53,461 nucleotides of DNA from CAZWZG01 sp964638245 (GTDB lineage Bacteria; Pseudomonadota; Alphaproteobacteria; Rhodobacterales; Rhodobacteraceae), in the NCBI GenBank assembly GCA_964638245.1, contig CAZWZG010000004.1, positions 1 to 53,461 of the forward strand, in the 5' to 3' direction. This document shows, one piece after another, positions 1-8,378 of this stretch (position 1 is its first letter; each line of letters begins with the position of its first letter). The notes beneath the pieces are model-generated. The model saw only the letters and a program-made list of their open reading frames with translations. It was not told the DNA's origin and made no database searches. The translations under genes were made by a program, and so were the position numbers.

Positions 1-1137
1 ATCACCGGCAAACGGCTGGCTGTCTACAAAGCCCGGGTCCTGAAGGACCGAGTTGTGGGCCGAGTATCCGCCAAGCTCCCACCATTTGGCCTGCACGTCG
101 GGCTGGGCGAACCACTTGATGTACTCAAGCGCCGCGTCCTGCTTGTCCGAATAGCTGACCACCGAGATGCCCTGCCCGCCCAAGGTGGACGCTGCGATGT
201 TCTGGGGTGGGTTGACGAAGAAGTCGATCTTGTCGCCGCCTGTCGCCGGGTCTGCGTAGAGGCCGGGGAAGAAGGCAAACCAGTTCATGGCCATCGCCAC
301 CTGACCCGACTTAAAGGCGTCGAGCGATTCACCCATGTAGGCGTTCGTGTAGCCCGGTGGCGTCGCGGTTTCATAGAGCGTCTTGTAGAACTCCAGCGCC
401 TCGACCGCTTCGGGCGAGTTCACAGCGCCTTCCATGTCGTAAGAGCCGGGCTCGTTCTCGTATTTGAAGCCCCAAGCATACAGCGCGCCGGTGGCGCCCA
501 TGGTGATGCCTTCGGACCCACGCTCGGTGAAAATCGATGCGCCGTAAACGGTTTTCCCGTCGATTTCGCGTTCCTGGAAGAATTGCGCGATCTGGAGGAG
601 TTCCTGCTGGGACTGCGGCTCGCGCAGTTCCTGACCCGTGGCGTCCATGTAGGCGGCACGGATATCCTCACGCTCGAACCAGTCCTTGCGATAGAACCAC
701 CCGTTGGCGTCGCCCATCGCGGGCAGCGCATAGTAGTTTGGTGTGCCTTTGGGCCATGTCGAATAGGCAAAGACGGTCGCGGGCGCGAAATCGTCCATTG
801 AGATGCCTTCGCTATCGAAGAAATCGTTCAGCTTGACGTAGTGGCCATTTTCAGCGCCGCCACCGATCCACTGGCTGTCCCCGATAAGCAGATCGCAGAG
901 CTTGCCGCCAGAGTTCAGTTCGTTCAGCATCCGGTCTGCAAAGTTGGGCCAGGGCACAAATTCAAAGTTCATGGTGTGGCCCGATTGGGCTTCAAAATCC
1001 TTGCTGAGCTCGACCAACGCGTTGGCCGGATCCCATGCCGCCCAGCAAAGCGTCAGGTCTTCGGCTTGCGCCGTTGATGCGACGCCGGTGGCTGCAATTG
1101 CTATGGCGCTGGCAGACGCCAGTTTCGAATATGACAT
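1..1137 (-). CDS. ABC transporter substrate-binding protein (sugar type), partial
   Basis: Periplasmic solute-binding component of an ABC importer, probably for a sugar or polyol (extracellular solute-binding family 1). The reading frame is open from the ATG at 1137 to the window edge (379 codons), so the C-terminus is missing. Residues 1-26 form a Sec signal peptide ending AQA before EDLTLCWAAWDP. The following NFEFVPWPNFADRMLNEL and the later MAMNWFAFFPGL stretch are typical of this family. A GGGAGGA Shine-Dalgarno sits just before the ATG. Permease and ATPase genes would lie to the left, outside the window. Two identical palindromes upstream suggest dedicated repression. The substrate cannot be read from sequence; the family call is firm. 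Confidence 0.88.
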   Translation of the reverse strand, partial: MSYSKLASASAIAIAATGVASTAQAEDLTLCWAAWDPANALVELSKDFEAQSGHTMNFEFVPWPNFADRMLNELNSGGKLCDLLIGDSQWIGGGAENGHYVKLNDFFDSEGISMDDFAPATVFAYSTWPKGTPNYYALPAMGDANGWFYRKDWFEREDIRAAYMDATGQELREPQSQQELLQIAQFFQEREIDGKTVYGASIFTERGSEGITMGATGALYAWGFKYENEPGSYDMEGAVNSPEAVEALEFYKTLYETATPPGYTNAYMGESLDAFKSGQVAMAMNWFAFFPGLYADPATGGDKIDFFVNPPQNIAASTLGGQGISVVSYSDKQDAALEYIKWFAQPDVQAKWWELGGYSAHNSVLQDPGFVDSQPFAGD

Positions 1138-1198
1138 TCAATCCTCCCGTTTGGTTGTCGCTTGTTCGTGTCGAATCACGACATGCTTCGACGCTATA

Positions 1199-1244
1199 TG
1201 AGGTACGCACCTCACGTCTATGTTTTTTTGAGGTACGCACCTCA
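1199..1244. promoter_or_regulatory. Twin operator-like palindromes upstream of the substrate-binding protein
   Basis: The 16-base sequence TGAGGTACGCACCTCA occurs twice, exactly, at 1199-1214 and 1229-1244. Each has 6-base inverted arms (TGAGGT/ACCTCA). The start-to-start distance is 30 bp, close to three helical turns, so two dimers would bind the same face of the DNA. The pair lies 62-107 bp upstream of the substrate-binding protein ATG, where a promoter is expected. The lack of a central CG argues against a classical LacI site; a GntR-type repressor is possible. The regulator is not in the window. Confidence 0.65.
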
Positions 1245-1358
1245 GTTTGTAATTTAATATAATTTTTTCAGACTATTTCGGGGCGTTTTTAATTCATCTT
1301 GCCACGGCCACCACGGGCAGGCCACCCCCACCGCCGCGCTACCGACCAAGCTTGTCGT

Positions 1359-3359
1359 CTATGTTTTTGACCGTGATAGCGGTGGCGAAAAATTTCTGTC
1401 GATCCAGATACGAAGGTCATCGGCGGGCAATGGTGGAGACCAAAGGAAACCCTGCCCGACATCAAAACCAAGCTCCGCCAAGGCAGAGCTTTGGACCGCA
1501 GACTCGATACCTTCGCCCACAAGCGTTGCTCCGATACCCTTGGCCATCGAAGCGGTCGCCATGAGGACCTTGTCCATCGTTTGCCCGCCAACCTGTTGAA
1601 CCAACGAACGGTCAACTTTGATTGTCGAAATATCCAGATGGGCAACGCGCGACAAAGACGACTGACCTGCGCCGAAGTCATCCACGGCGACACCGAAACC
1701 CGCCCGGGCCAATTTGGCGATAGACCGAATGGCTTCGTCTTCTTCATCGCGAATAAGAACGCTTTCCAGAACCTCGATCGTAATGTCACTTGGGCGAGCG
1801 CCATGGGCTGTTGCGATCCGAAGCAGCAGGTCGCAGAATTCCGGGTCTCTAAGGGCGGACCCGCTGGCATTGAGGGATAGCTTTCCCAAGGACCGACCGT
1901 CAAAGCGGAACTGCTGAAAGACCTCAAGAGCGTCTAGCATGATTTGTCCATCAAGCGCATCGGTCAAGCGCGCATCTTCCGCTAGGTCCATGAATTCGCC
2001 CGGGCCAACGAGGCCTCGGTCCGGATGGTCCCAGCGCGCAAGCGCTTCGACCCCCCAGATCTGTCCCGTTCGAAGGTCAATTTGAGGCTGGAAATGGGCT
2101 TGAAACTCAAGAGCTCGGATCCCCGCTTTGAATTGGTTCGTCAGGGAATGATGACGCTCCGCCGCGTCGCGCATCCGCTGTTCAAATGCACTCGCGATGC
2201 CTTTCCCGTTCCGCTTGGATTCATACAGCGCCATGTCGGCGTTGCTAAGGAAAGCGTCCACGTTGTCGGGACTATCAGCTCCGAAGGCAAACCCGATGCT
2301 GACGCCAATACGGCAGTGATCATTGCGACCACTGCTTAGCCGTACCGGAAGTGGTGCGGTCAGTTCCGCGATGATGGCAGCACATAGAGATGCAACAAAA
2401 TCTTCGATATCTCCTTGGGGCAAATGGCCGAAAACATGGAATTCATCACCGCCCACACGCGCCGCAGCCCAGTCGCCAAGCCCATCGGTCCCGGACATTT
2501 GCACTTCGAGAACGCGCGCGACGCGTTCAAGCACCTGGTCGCCCGCAGGATGTCCCAGCGTATCGTTGACCGACTTGAAACCATCAAGATCCAGGGCAAG
2601 GACAAATGTGCGAGTCAGCCCATCCGCTAGCGTTGATTCTAGCTCCTTCAGCCGGGCAAGAAACTGCGCCCTGTTCAAAAGACCGGTCATCGCATCATGC
2701 CAAGCCTGATGTTCCAGTCGGCGGATCATGCCGGCCATCGTCTTGTGTGCGGGATAGAAGATGAATGCGACTTCAAGACCCAGAACGAGCAGCGTAATCA
2801 CGAGAGCGGCAACTTGGATCCGCTCGATCAGGTCTATCCGAGCATTCGCCGACTCTTCGAAAAGTGTGACGGCGGTATTGAGATCCCAAAGCAAATCGGT
2901 GAGCGCGATCGCTTCGATTTCAGCTGCGATCGCAAGGGACTCCACCGTCCCGGGACCCGCAACGAAGAGACTGCGGACAAGCGAAACAAAGTCTCGAGAC
3001 TGCCTGTCCAACGCAACGCCATCGGGATCGAAGTAGTAGGGCTGAATTTCAGGATGCCCAGGAAGCGCACGGGCAAGAATCCAGTCATGGCCAGATTCGA
3101 AACGTTCGAGGCTTTCAGTCAGGAGCACTTCGTAACGTGCCCCTCCCGTTTCCATGAACCGGTGCGCCATGTAGCTGATTCGTTGCGACAGCATGCGTTG
3201 GCGCCCGCTTACATTGATCACCTCTTGATCCAGAGCACCTTGACGAATGGTCCAGATATGCAAGCTGTGCGCGCCAAAGATGAACACCGTGATCAGCAAC
3301 AAGCCGATCACGTATCGTCGCAGAAACTGGGACGGGTCCACTCGATTTTGCCGCGCCAA
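1359..3359 (-). CDS. Membrane-bound GGDEF-EAL cyclic-di-GMP protein with PilJ-type N-terminal sensor
   Basis: Predicted bifunctional or phosphodiesterase c-di-GMP enzyme of the inner membrane, 666 residues. An N-terminal TM helix (about 15-34) is followed by the PilJ/nitrate-sensor-like motif INVSGRQRMLSQRI (about 48-61) and a second TM near 180-200, which places the sensor in the periplasm. The GGDEF domain is intact (RVGGDEFHVF). The residues before it (GTDGLGDWAAA) lack the RxxD inhibitory site. The EAL domain is intact (GVEALARW, DDFGAGQSSL, VGEGIES). The start is a TTG preceded by GGAGG at a 5-base spacing, better supported than any nearby ATG. It is divergent from the UbiB-like gene. 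Net activity cannot be predicted. Confidence 0.9.
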   Translation of the reverse strand: MARQNRVDPSQFLRRYVIGLLLITVFIFGAHSLHIWTIRQGALDQEVINVSGRQRMLSQRISYMAHRFMETGGARYEVLLTESLERFESGHDWILARALPGHPEIQPYYFDPDGVALDRQSRDFVSLVRSLFVAGPGTVESLAIAAEIEAIALTDLLWDLNTAVTLFEESANARIDLIERIQVAALVITLLVLGLEVAFIFYPAHKTMAGMIRRLEHQAWHDAMTGLLNRAQFLARLKELESTLADGLTRTFVLALDLDGFKSVNDTLGHPAGDQVLERVARVLEVQMSGTDGLGDWAAARVGGDEFHVFGHLPQGDIEDFVASLCAAIIAELTAPLPVRLSSGRNDHCRIGVSIGFAFGADSPDNVDAFLSNADMALYESKRNGKGIASAFEQRMRDAAERHHSLTNQFKAGIRALEFQAHFQPQIDLRTGQIWGVEALARWDHPDRGLVGPGEFMDLAEDARLTDALDGQIMLDALEVFQQFRFDGRSLGKLSLNASGSALRDPEFCDLLLRIATAHGARPSDITIEVLESVLIRDEEDEAIRSIAKLARAGFGVAVDDFGAGQSSLSRVAHLDISTIKVDRSLVQQVGGQTMDKVLMATASMAKGIGATLVGEGIESAVQSSALAELGFDVGQGFLWSPPLPADDLRIWIDRNFSPPLSRSKT

Positions 3360-3480
3360 TGAGGCCTCCGGTTCCGTTTTGGCAATAGAACACCGCGGCG
3401 GCTTAACGGCGGCTGACCCCGATTGTGACGTTTACTTATGATTCGATTGATTTTGCGCCGCCGCCCCATACCTCCACGTT

Positions 3481-4821
3481 ATGGATGACAATAACGTTTC
3501 GCGTGCGCGCGGCATATCGGTACCAGAGGGCCGCTTGGCTCGGGCAGCACGCATGGGCGCCATGACTGCAGGCGTAGCGACAAACATGGCCGTAGGCGGC
3601 ATGCGTCAGCTGGCGAGCGGCACACGACCACGTTCGCGCGACCTACTTTTGACACCAGTGAATATCGGTCGGATTACGGACGAACTGGCTCGGATGCGTG
3701 GCGCAGCCATGAAGCTTGGGCAATTGATGTCGATGGACACCGGCGAAATCTTGCCACCTGAACTTGCTGACATTCTTGGTCGGCTGCGCGCGGATGCTGA
3801 CTATATGCCACCCAAACAGCTTCGAAGCGTCCTGAACGATGCATGGGGACCCAATTGGCACCGACGCTTTGCCGAATTCCACGTCCGGCCCATCGCGGCA
3901 GCGTCAATCGGACAGGTTCATCGAGCCCGTACCAAGGACGGGTGCGAACTTGCCATAAAAGTGCAGTACCCCGGCATTCGTCGCAGTATTGATAGCGACG
4001 TGACGAATGTCGGGCACCTGCTCCGGCTTTCGGGGCTTTTGCCAAAGAGCTTTGACATAGCCCCTTACCTGACCGAAGCGCGCCGGCAACTTGCCGAAGA
4101 AGCCGACTACAGCACGGAGGCGACGCACATGAAGGCGTTTCGCACGGCTCTCGGGTCAGAACCAGGGTTCGTCATGCCACAGATCGCTCAGGATTTTTCG
4201 ACCGAGACAGTGCTTGCAATGAGCTATCTAACCGGCGAACCCATCGAAGAATTAACCAAGGCGGACCAAACGACTCGTGACCGCGTGTCCAAGCGGCTTC
4301 TTCGCTTGATGTTGAAGGAACTCTTCAGTTTTGGCCTGATGCAAACCGACCCGAATTTCGCCAACTATCGGTATGATGCGTCGACTGATCGGATCGTGCT
4401 GCTTGATTTTGGTGCCACGCGTCACTTGCGCCATGACAGTCTAAGTGCTGTGCGCGCGCTGAGTAATGCCGCTCTTGACGAAGAGGATGGCGCGCTTGTT
4501 GCCGCGGCAGAGGATATGGCCCTGATCACGCCGCAGATGCCGGATAGACACCGGCAGGCTATCATGGAAATGGTCAAAATCGCGTTCACCGCACTTTTGA
4601 GCACTGAAACTGTCAACTTTGCTTCGTTGGATTTGAATTCGGAGATGCAAGTGCGCGGACAGGCCTTGGCCGAAGATGGGTTCGTGCCCGGCGCCATCCC
4701 AATGGATCTACTTTATATCCAACGCAAGGTTGCGGGCATGTTCCTTTTGATTACACGACTCGGCGCGCGCCTACCCGTCCGCGCCTTGCTGGAGGAGGCG
4801 CTTGGACGCCGCCCTCTCTAA
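3481..4821 (+). CDS. ABC1/UbiB (AarF) family atypical kinase
   Basis: Member of the ABC1/ADCK/UbiB protein-kinase-like family, whose best-known members support ubiquinone biosynthesis or quinone handling. It is 446 residues long, near the ADCK3-type length. The family hallmarks are visible: the KxGQ motif in RGAAMKLGQLMSMD (about residue 75-88), the Ala-rich loop AAASIGQVHRA replacing the P-loop, the invariant Lys in LAIKVQYPG, and a DFG-type motif in VLLDFGATR. There is no strong Shine-Dalgarno before the ATG, so the start is provisional. No ubi gene is adjacent, so a specific role in ubiquinone synthesis is not shown here. Another ABC1 paralogue may be the true UbiB. Confidence 0.88.
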   Translation: MDDNNVSRARGISVPEGRLARAARMGAMTAGVATNMAVGGMRQLASGTRPRSRDLLLTPVNIGRITDELARMRGAAMKLGQLMSMDTGEILPPELADILGRLRADADYMPPKQLRSVLNDAWGPNWHRRFAEFHVRPIAAASIGQVHRARTKDGCELAIKVQYPGIRRSIDSDVTNVGHLLRLSGLLPKSFDIAPYLTEARRQLAEEADYSTEATHMKAFRTALGSEPGFVMPQIAQDFSTETVLAMSYLTGEPIEELTKADQTTRDRVSKRLLRLMLKELFSFGLMQTDPNFANYRYDASTDRIVLLDFGATRHLRHDSLSAVRALSNAALDEEDGALVAAAEDMALITPQMPDRHRQAIMEMVKIAFTALLSTETVNFASLDLNSEMQVRGQALAEDGFVPGAIPMDLLYIQRKVAGMFLLITRLGARLPVRALLEEALGRRPL

Positions 4822-4951
4822 GGATGAGCTGTTTGCTTTTCTTGGTCTGATGGGACGAGGAACACGCGCGGCAAAGCTACGCCCCAACAAGCTTCAAGGG
4901 ACGCAAGTGATAGCTGATTCATCTTTACTTCTGCCGCAATGTCTGTATTTT

Positions 4952-4965
4952 TTTTGTATACAAAA
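4952..4965. promoter_or_regulatory. GntR/FCD-type operator palindrome TTTTGTATACAAAA
   Basis: A perfect 14-base palindrome with the core TTGTATACAA, the kind of site bound by FCD-subfamily GntR regulators (consensus close to TNGTATACNA). It lies 12 bases upstream of the ATG chosen for the GntR gene at 4978, so it probably mediates autoregulation and control of the operon that follows. It falls inside the longer open frame beginning at 4939, which is one reason for preferring the later start. Confidence 0.7.
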
Positions 4966-4977
4966 GAAACACAAAAA

Positions 4978-5661
4978 ATGTCGAACTCAAAGCAGACCTG
5001 TCTGGACACACTCAAGTCGCGCATCCTGACGCTGTGCCTTCCACCAGGAACGGCACTGGATGAAACGTCCACCGCAGCCGAATTCGGCATCTCGCGCACG
5101 CCTTTCCGCGAGGTCCTGCAGCGCTTGGCCGGCGAAGGCTTCATCGAGATTGAAGACCACCGCAGCGCCACGGTCGCCTCAATGGACCTGCCCCGCATGC
5201 GGACCTTCTTTCAGACGGCGCCGTTGATCTATGCCGCCACCGCGCGCCAGGCGGCAGAGAATGCGAATGAGGCGGCCCTGACCCGACTCCGCGCGATCCA
5301 GGACCGATTTCGCAGCGCCATCGACACCCCGGCGAAGGCCGCACTTGAAAACCACCGATTTCACCATGCCATCGGCGAAATGGCCGCGAACCCCTATCTT
5401 ATGGCGTCCCTGAGTCGCATGCTGATCGATCACACGCGCCTGTCGCAAACGTTCTACCGCCCCGAGACCACCGAGGACGCCAGCCGTATCGACACCGCCG
5501 TCGCTCAGCATGACGCCATGATCGAGGCTTTTGCGGCTCGCGATGCCGGGTCCGCTGCGCAAATCACCATCGCCCATTGGGATCTGTCTCGCGACCGGAT
5601 GGAACGTTTCGTCCGCCCCGACCCGATCCCGTTCGAATTTGGAACCGCCCATGCAGTTTGA
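4978..5661 (+). CDS. GntR family transcriptional regulator, FCD domain
   Basis: DNA-binding regulator, 227 residues from the chosen ATG. The N-terminal winged helix-turn-helix shows LPPGTALDE, then FGISRTPFREVLQRLAGEGF, the GntR recognition-helix signature. The C-terminal two thirds are helical and FCD-like (ENHRFHHAIGEMAANPYL, later AVAQHDAMIEAFAARD), with His residues that in this subfamily bind a metal and a carboxylate ligand. The gene is first in the catabolic operon and overlaps the next gene by 11 bases, so it most likely senses a pathway intermediate. A start at 4939 is open but has no better ribosome site and would include the operator. The ligand is unknown. Confidence 0.88.
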   Translation: MSNSKQTCLDTLKSRILTLCLPPGTALDETSTAAEFGISRTPFREVLQRLAGEGFIEIEDHRSATVASMDLPRMRTFFQTAPLIYAATARQAAENANEAALTRLRAIQDRFRSAIDTPAKAALENHRFHHAIGEMAANPYLMASLSRMLIDHTRLSQTFYRPETTEDASRIDTAVAQHDAMIEAFAARDAGSAAQITIAHWDLSRDRMERFVRPDPIPFEFGTAHAV

Positions 5662-6556
5662 CGGCATCTATACGCCCCTCGTGACGCCGTATCACGACGA
5701 TTTCACGCTGAACGAGGCGGCCCTTGAAGCCACGGTCGAGCATCTGGTGAATGCAGGCGTGCACGGCATCATCGTCGCAGGAACGACGGGCGAGTACTAT
5801 GCCCAGTCCACTGAAGAGCGCATCGAAATGATGTCGCGGGCCAAAGCCCTGATCGGCGACCGCGTCCGGATGATCGTGGGCACGGGCGCGATGCGCACCG
5901 AAGACAGCGTCCTGTTTGCCAAGGCCGCGGTGGATGCTGGTGCCGACGCCCTCCTGATTGCAACGCCTCCCTACGCCTATCCGACGGGCCGAGAGATCGC
6001 ACTGCATGCGCTCGCCGTGGATCGCGCGGCGAACCTACCGGTGATGCTCTACAACTATCCGGGGCGGATGAGCGTCAACATGGATGAAGAGTGCCTCGAC
6101 CGGCTGGGCCGCTCTCCCAACTTCTGCGCCATCAAGGAGTCGTCCGGCGACCCCAACCGCCTCCACATGCTGGCCCGCGACTACCCGCATATCGCGCTCT
6201 CCTGTGGCATGGACGACCAGGCGCTCGAGTTCTTCGCATGGGGTGCCAAAAGCTGGGTCTGCGCCGGATCGAACTTCGCCCCCGAAGCGCACATCGCTCT
6301 CTGGCGGGCCTGCCGGGTCGAAGGAGACTTCACCAAGGGCCGCGCGATCATGTCCGCGATGCTGCCGTTGATGCGCGTCCTCGAACAGGGCGGCGCCTTT
6401 ATCCAATGCATCAAGCACGGTCTGACCATGCGCGGCATCGATGCCGGTCCGCCTCGCAAACCCTTGCAACCCTTGAACAAAGATCAACGCCGCGAGCTCG
6501 AAGAGGTGATCCGCACCATGGACGTGGCCGTCAAAGCCATAGAGGCCGGATCATGA
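5651..6556 (+). CDS. DapA/DHDPS-family lyase or deaminase (catabolic paralogue)
   Basis: TIM-barrel Schiff-base enzyme of the dihydrodipicolinate synthase / N-acetylneuraminate lyase superfamily, 301 residues. GTTGE is at 44-48, the proton-relay Tyr at 134 (MLYNYPGR) and the Schiff-base Lys at 162 (CAIKESSGD). A true dapA is present separately at 45664-46548, so this copy is almost certainly catabolic. Possible activities include 2-keto-3-deoxy sugar acid aldolase or dehydratase, or pyrroline-4-hydroxy-2-carboxylate deaminase. The ProC-like, DadA-like and aldehyde dehydrogenase neighbours favour an amine or imino-acid substrate. It overlaps the end of the regulator gene and is probably co-transcribed with it. 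Confidence 0.85.
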   Translation: MQFDGIYTPLVTPYHDDFTLNEAALEATVEHLVNAGVHGIIVAGTTGEYYAQSTEERIEMMSRAKALIGDRVRMIVGTGAMRTEDSVLFAKAAVDAGADALLIATPPYAYPTGREIALHALAVDRAANLPVMLYNYPGRMSVNMDEECLDRLGRSPNFCAIKESSGDPNRLHMLARDYPHIALSCGMDDQALEFFAWGAKSWVCAGSNFAPEAHIALWRACRVEGDFTKGRAIMSAMLPLMRVLEQGGAFIQCIKHGLTMRGIDAGPPRKPLQPLNKDQRRELEEVIRTMDVAVKAIEAGS

Positions 6557-6582
6557 GCGCGCAGCCCTTCCAGCGCCGGACC

Positions 6583-6735
6583 GGGGGGCGGCGCATGCCC
6601 GCTCTAATCGGCGCGCTTTATGCCAGCCAAGCACATCATCCGTCCGAACGACGCACATACGATAGCCAGAGCGCCGGCCCACGGGGCCGGTCCGGCGCTG
6701 GCAGGGCGGGGCTGACGCCCCTTTGCTCCCTGCCC
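6583..6735. repeat. Intergenic GC-rich repeat family A, copy 1
   Basis: The gap between the DapA-like and aldehyde dehydrogenase genes carries a repeat with the same architecture as the copies at 50398-50545 and 52666-52815. It has a GGGGGCGGCGC head, then GCGCGCTTTATG, then a hairpin AGCGCCGG (6670-6677) / CCGGCGCT (6692-6699), then a second hairpin GGCAGGG (6700-6706) / CCCTGCC (6728-6734) enclosing GGGGC/GCCCC. No transposase or open frame is associated. It may act as an intercistronic RNA structure inside the operon. Confidence 0.6.
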
Positions 6736-6778
6736 GGGCACTCCGATCCCACCTTGGCCCCGCACGGGACGACCTGAC

Positions 6779-8257
6779 ATGACCGACCTCCTCACCCGCG
6801 CCGAATACGCCGCCATCGCCGCCGACCTCGACCTGCCCGCATCGCCTTACATCGACGGCAAATTCCGCCCCGGCACCGGGGCCAAAATGCCCACCCTCAA
6901 CCCGGCCACGGGCGAGACGCTGACCACCATCGCCACCGCCAGCGCCGAGGACGTCGACCTCGCGGTCCAAAAGGCACGCGAGGCCTTCGAGCAAGGCCAT
7001 TGGTCGAAGCTCCACCCGTCGGGCCGCAAAGACGTCCTCATCCGTTTCTGCAAACTGATCACCCGCCGCCGCCGCGAACTGGCCGTCATGGAAAGCCTCG
7101 AGAGCGGCAAACCGATCCGCGACTGCGAAACCATCGACATCCCCGAGACGATCCACACGATCAAATGGCATGCCGAGGCCATCGACAAGCTCTACGATCA
7201 GGTCGGCCCCACCGGAGACGACGCGATCTCGATGATCGTGCGCGAGCCCATCGGTGTGGTCGCCGCCATCCTGCCCTGGAACTTCCCGCTCCTGATGCTC
7301 GCCTGGAAAATCGCCCCGGCCCTGGCCGCCGGCTGCTCGATCATCGTCAAACCGGCCGAACAGACGTCAATGACCGCGCTCCGCATGGCCGAAATCGCCC
7401 ACATGGCCGGCATCCCGCGTGGCGTCTTCCAGGTCCTGCCGGGGGACGGCCCGAGCGTCGGCGAGCCCCTTGGCCGCCACATGGACGTCGACATGGTCAC
7501 CTTCACCGGCTCAACCGAAACCGGGCGACGCTTCCTGCGCTATGCCGCCGACAGCAATCTCAAAAAAGTCACCCTCGAATGCGGCGGCAAGAATCCTGCC
7601 GTCGTGCTCGCCGATGCCGAGAACCTCGACCACGTCGCAGACCACGTCGTCAACGCCGCCTTCTGGAACATGGGCGAAAACTGCTCCGCCGCCTCGCGCC
7701 TGATCGTCCAAAAGGACGTCAAAGCCCCGCTGATGGAGCACATCACGGCGCGCCTGCGCGACTGGAAAACCGGCGACCCGCTGGATCCAGCCAACCACCT
7801 CGGCGCGCTGATCGATGCCGAGCATTGCGCAAAAGTCGCAGGCTACCTCGACAAAGGCGACAGCGCCGACGGCCCTTACATCACGCCGAAAATCTACGAG
7901 GTCGCCAAGACGGACGTCAAAGCCCGAGAAGAGATCTTCGGCCCCATCCTCAGCGTCATCGAAGTCGCCTCGACCGACGAAGCCCTTCAGCTCGCCAACG
8001 ACACCGACTACGGCCTCGCCGCCAGCGTCTTCACCTCGAACGTCCGCACCGCCATGCGTGCCGCCCGCGAAATCCGCGCGGGCACCGTGACGGTCAACTG
8101 CTACGGCGAGGGCGACGCCGCTACCCCTTTCGGCGGCTACAAGCAATCGGGCTTCGGCGGGCGGGACAACGGGCTGGCGGCCCATGACCAATATACCGAG
8201 CTCAAAACCATATGGATCGACCTGACCGATCCGAGAGATGGGGATAATTTGGGGTGA
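6779..8257 (+). CDS. NAD(P)-dependent aldehyde dehydrogenase (PuuC-like)
   Basis: Oxidises an aldehyde to the acid, 492 residues, the normal length of the family. The catalytic Glu is at 267 (TLECGGKNP) and the catalytic Cys at 302 (GENCSAASRL). The oxyanion/PWNFP motif (ILPWNFPLL, about 165-173) and the C-terminal PFGGYKQSGFGG are present. It most resembles gamma-glutamyl-gamma-aminobutyraldehyde / betaine-type dehydrogenases. With a DadA/PuuB-like oxidase at the end of the operon, it could oxidise the aldehyde released from an amine. It is separated from the previous gene by about 220 bases of repeat DNA. The exact substrate is not determinable. Confidence 0.88.
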   Translation: MTDLLTRAEYAAIAADLDLPASPYIDGKFRPGTGAKMPTLNPATGETLTTIATASAEDVDLAVQKAREAFEQGHWSKLHPSGRKDVLIRFCKLITRRRRELAVMESLESGKPIRDCETIDIPETIHTIKWHAEAIDKLYDQVGPTGDDAISMIVREPIGVVAAILPWNFPLLMLAWKIAPALAAGCSIIVKPAEQTSMTALRMAEIAHMAGIPRGVFQVLPGDGPSVGEPLGRHMDVDMVTFTGSTETGRRFLRYAADSNLKKVTLECGGKNPAVVLADAENLDHVADHVVNAAFWNMGENCSAASRLIVQKDVKAPLMEHITARLRDWKTGDPLDPANHLGALIDAEHCAKVAGYLDKGDSADGPYITPKIYEVAKTDVKAREEIFGPILSVIEVASTDEALQLANDTDYGLAASVFTSNVRTAMRAAREIRAGTVTVNCYGEGDAATPFGGYKQSGFGGRDNGLAAHDQYTELKTIWIDLTDPRDGDNLG

Positions 8258-8263
8258 GCTTTG

Positions 8264-8362
8264 AAAAAAAGCCTCGCCCGGCGGCAACGGCGGGCAGCGC
8301 CCGTCACGCCCCACCGGGGCGGGCGCTTTGCTTCCCGCCCCACGTGCCGTGCGCTGCCCTTT
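8264..8362. repeat. GC-rich hairpin spacer between aldehyde dehydrogenase and ProC-like gene
   Basis: The spacer holds nested inverted repeats (CGCCCG...CGGGCG enclosing GCCCC/GGGGC) and a CGGGCGCTTTG segment resembling part of repeat family A. It is too diverged to call a full copy. It may be an intercistronic structure that tunes expression of the downstream genes. Confidence 0.35.
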
Positions 8363-8378
8363 GTCATAGGGACCTCCC

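Noticed and set aside
7000..8187. 395-residue Arg/Pro-rich frame inside the aldehyde dehydrogenase gene
   Set aside because: Extreme Arg/Pro/His content from the +1 frame of a GC-biased gene; the dehydrogenase frame has all catalytic motifs.
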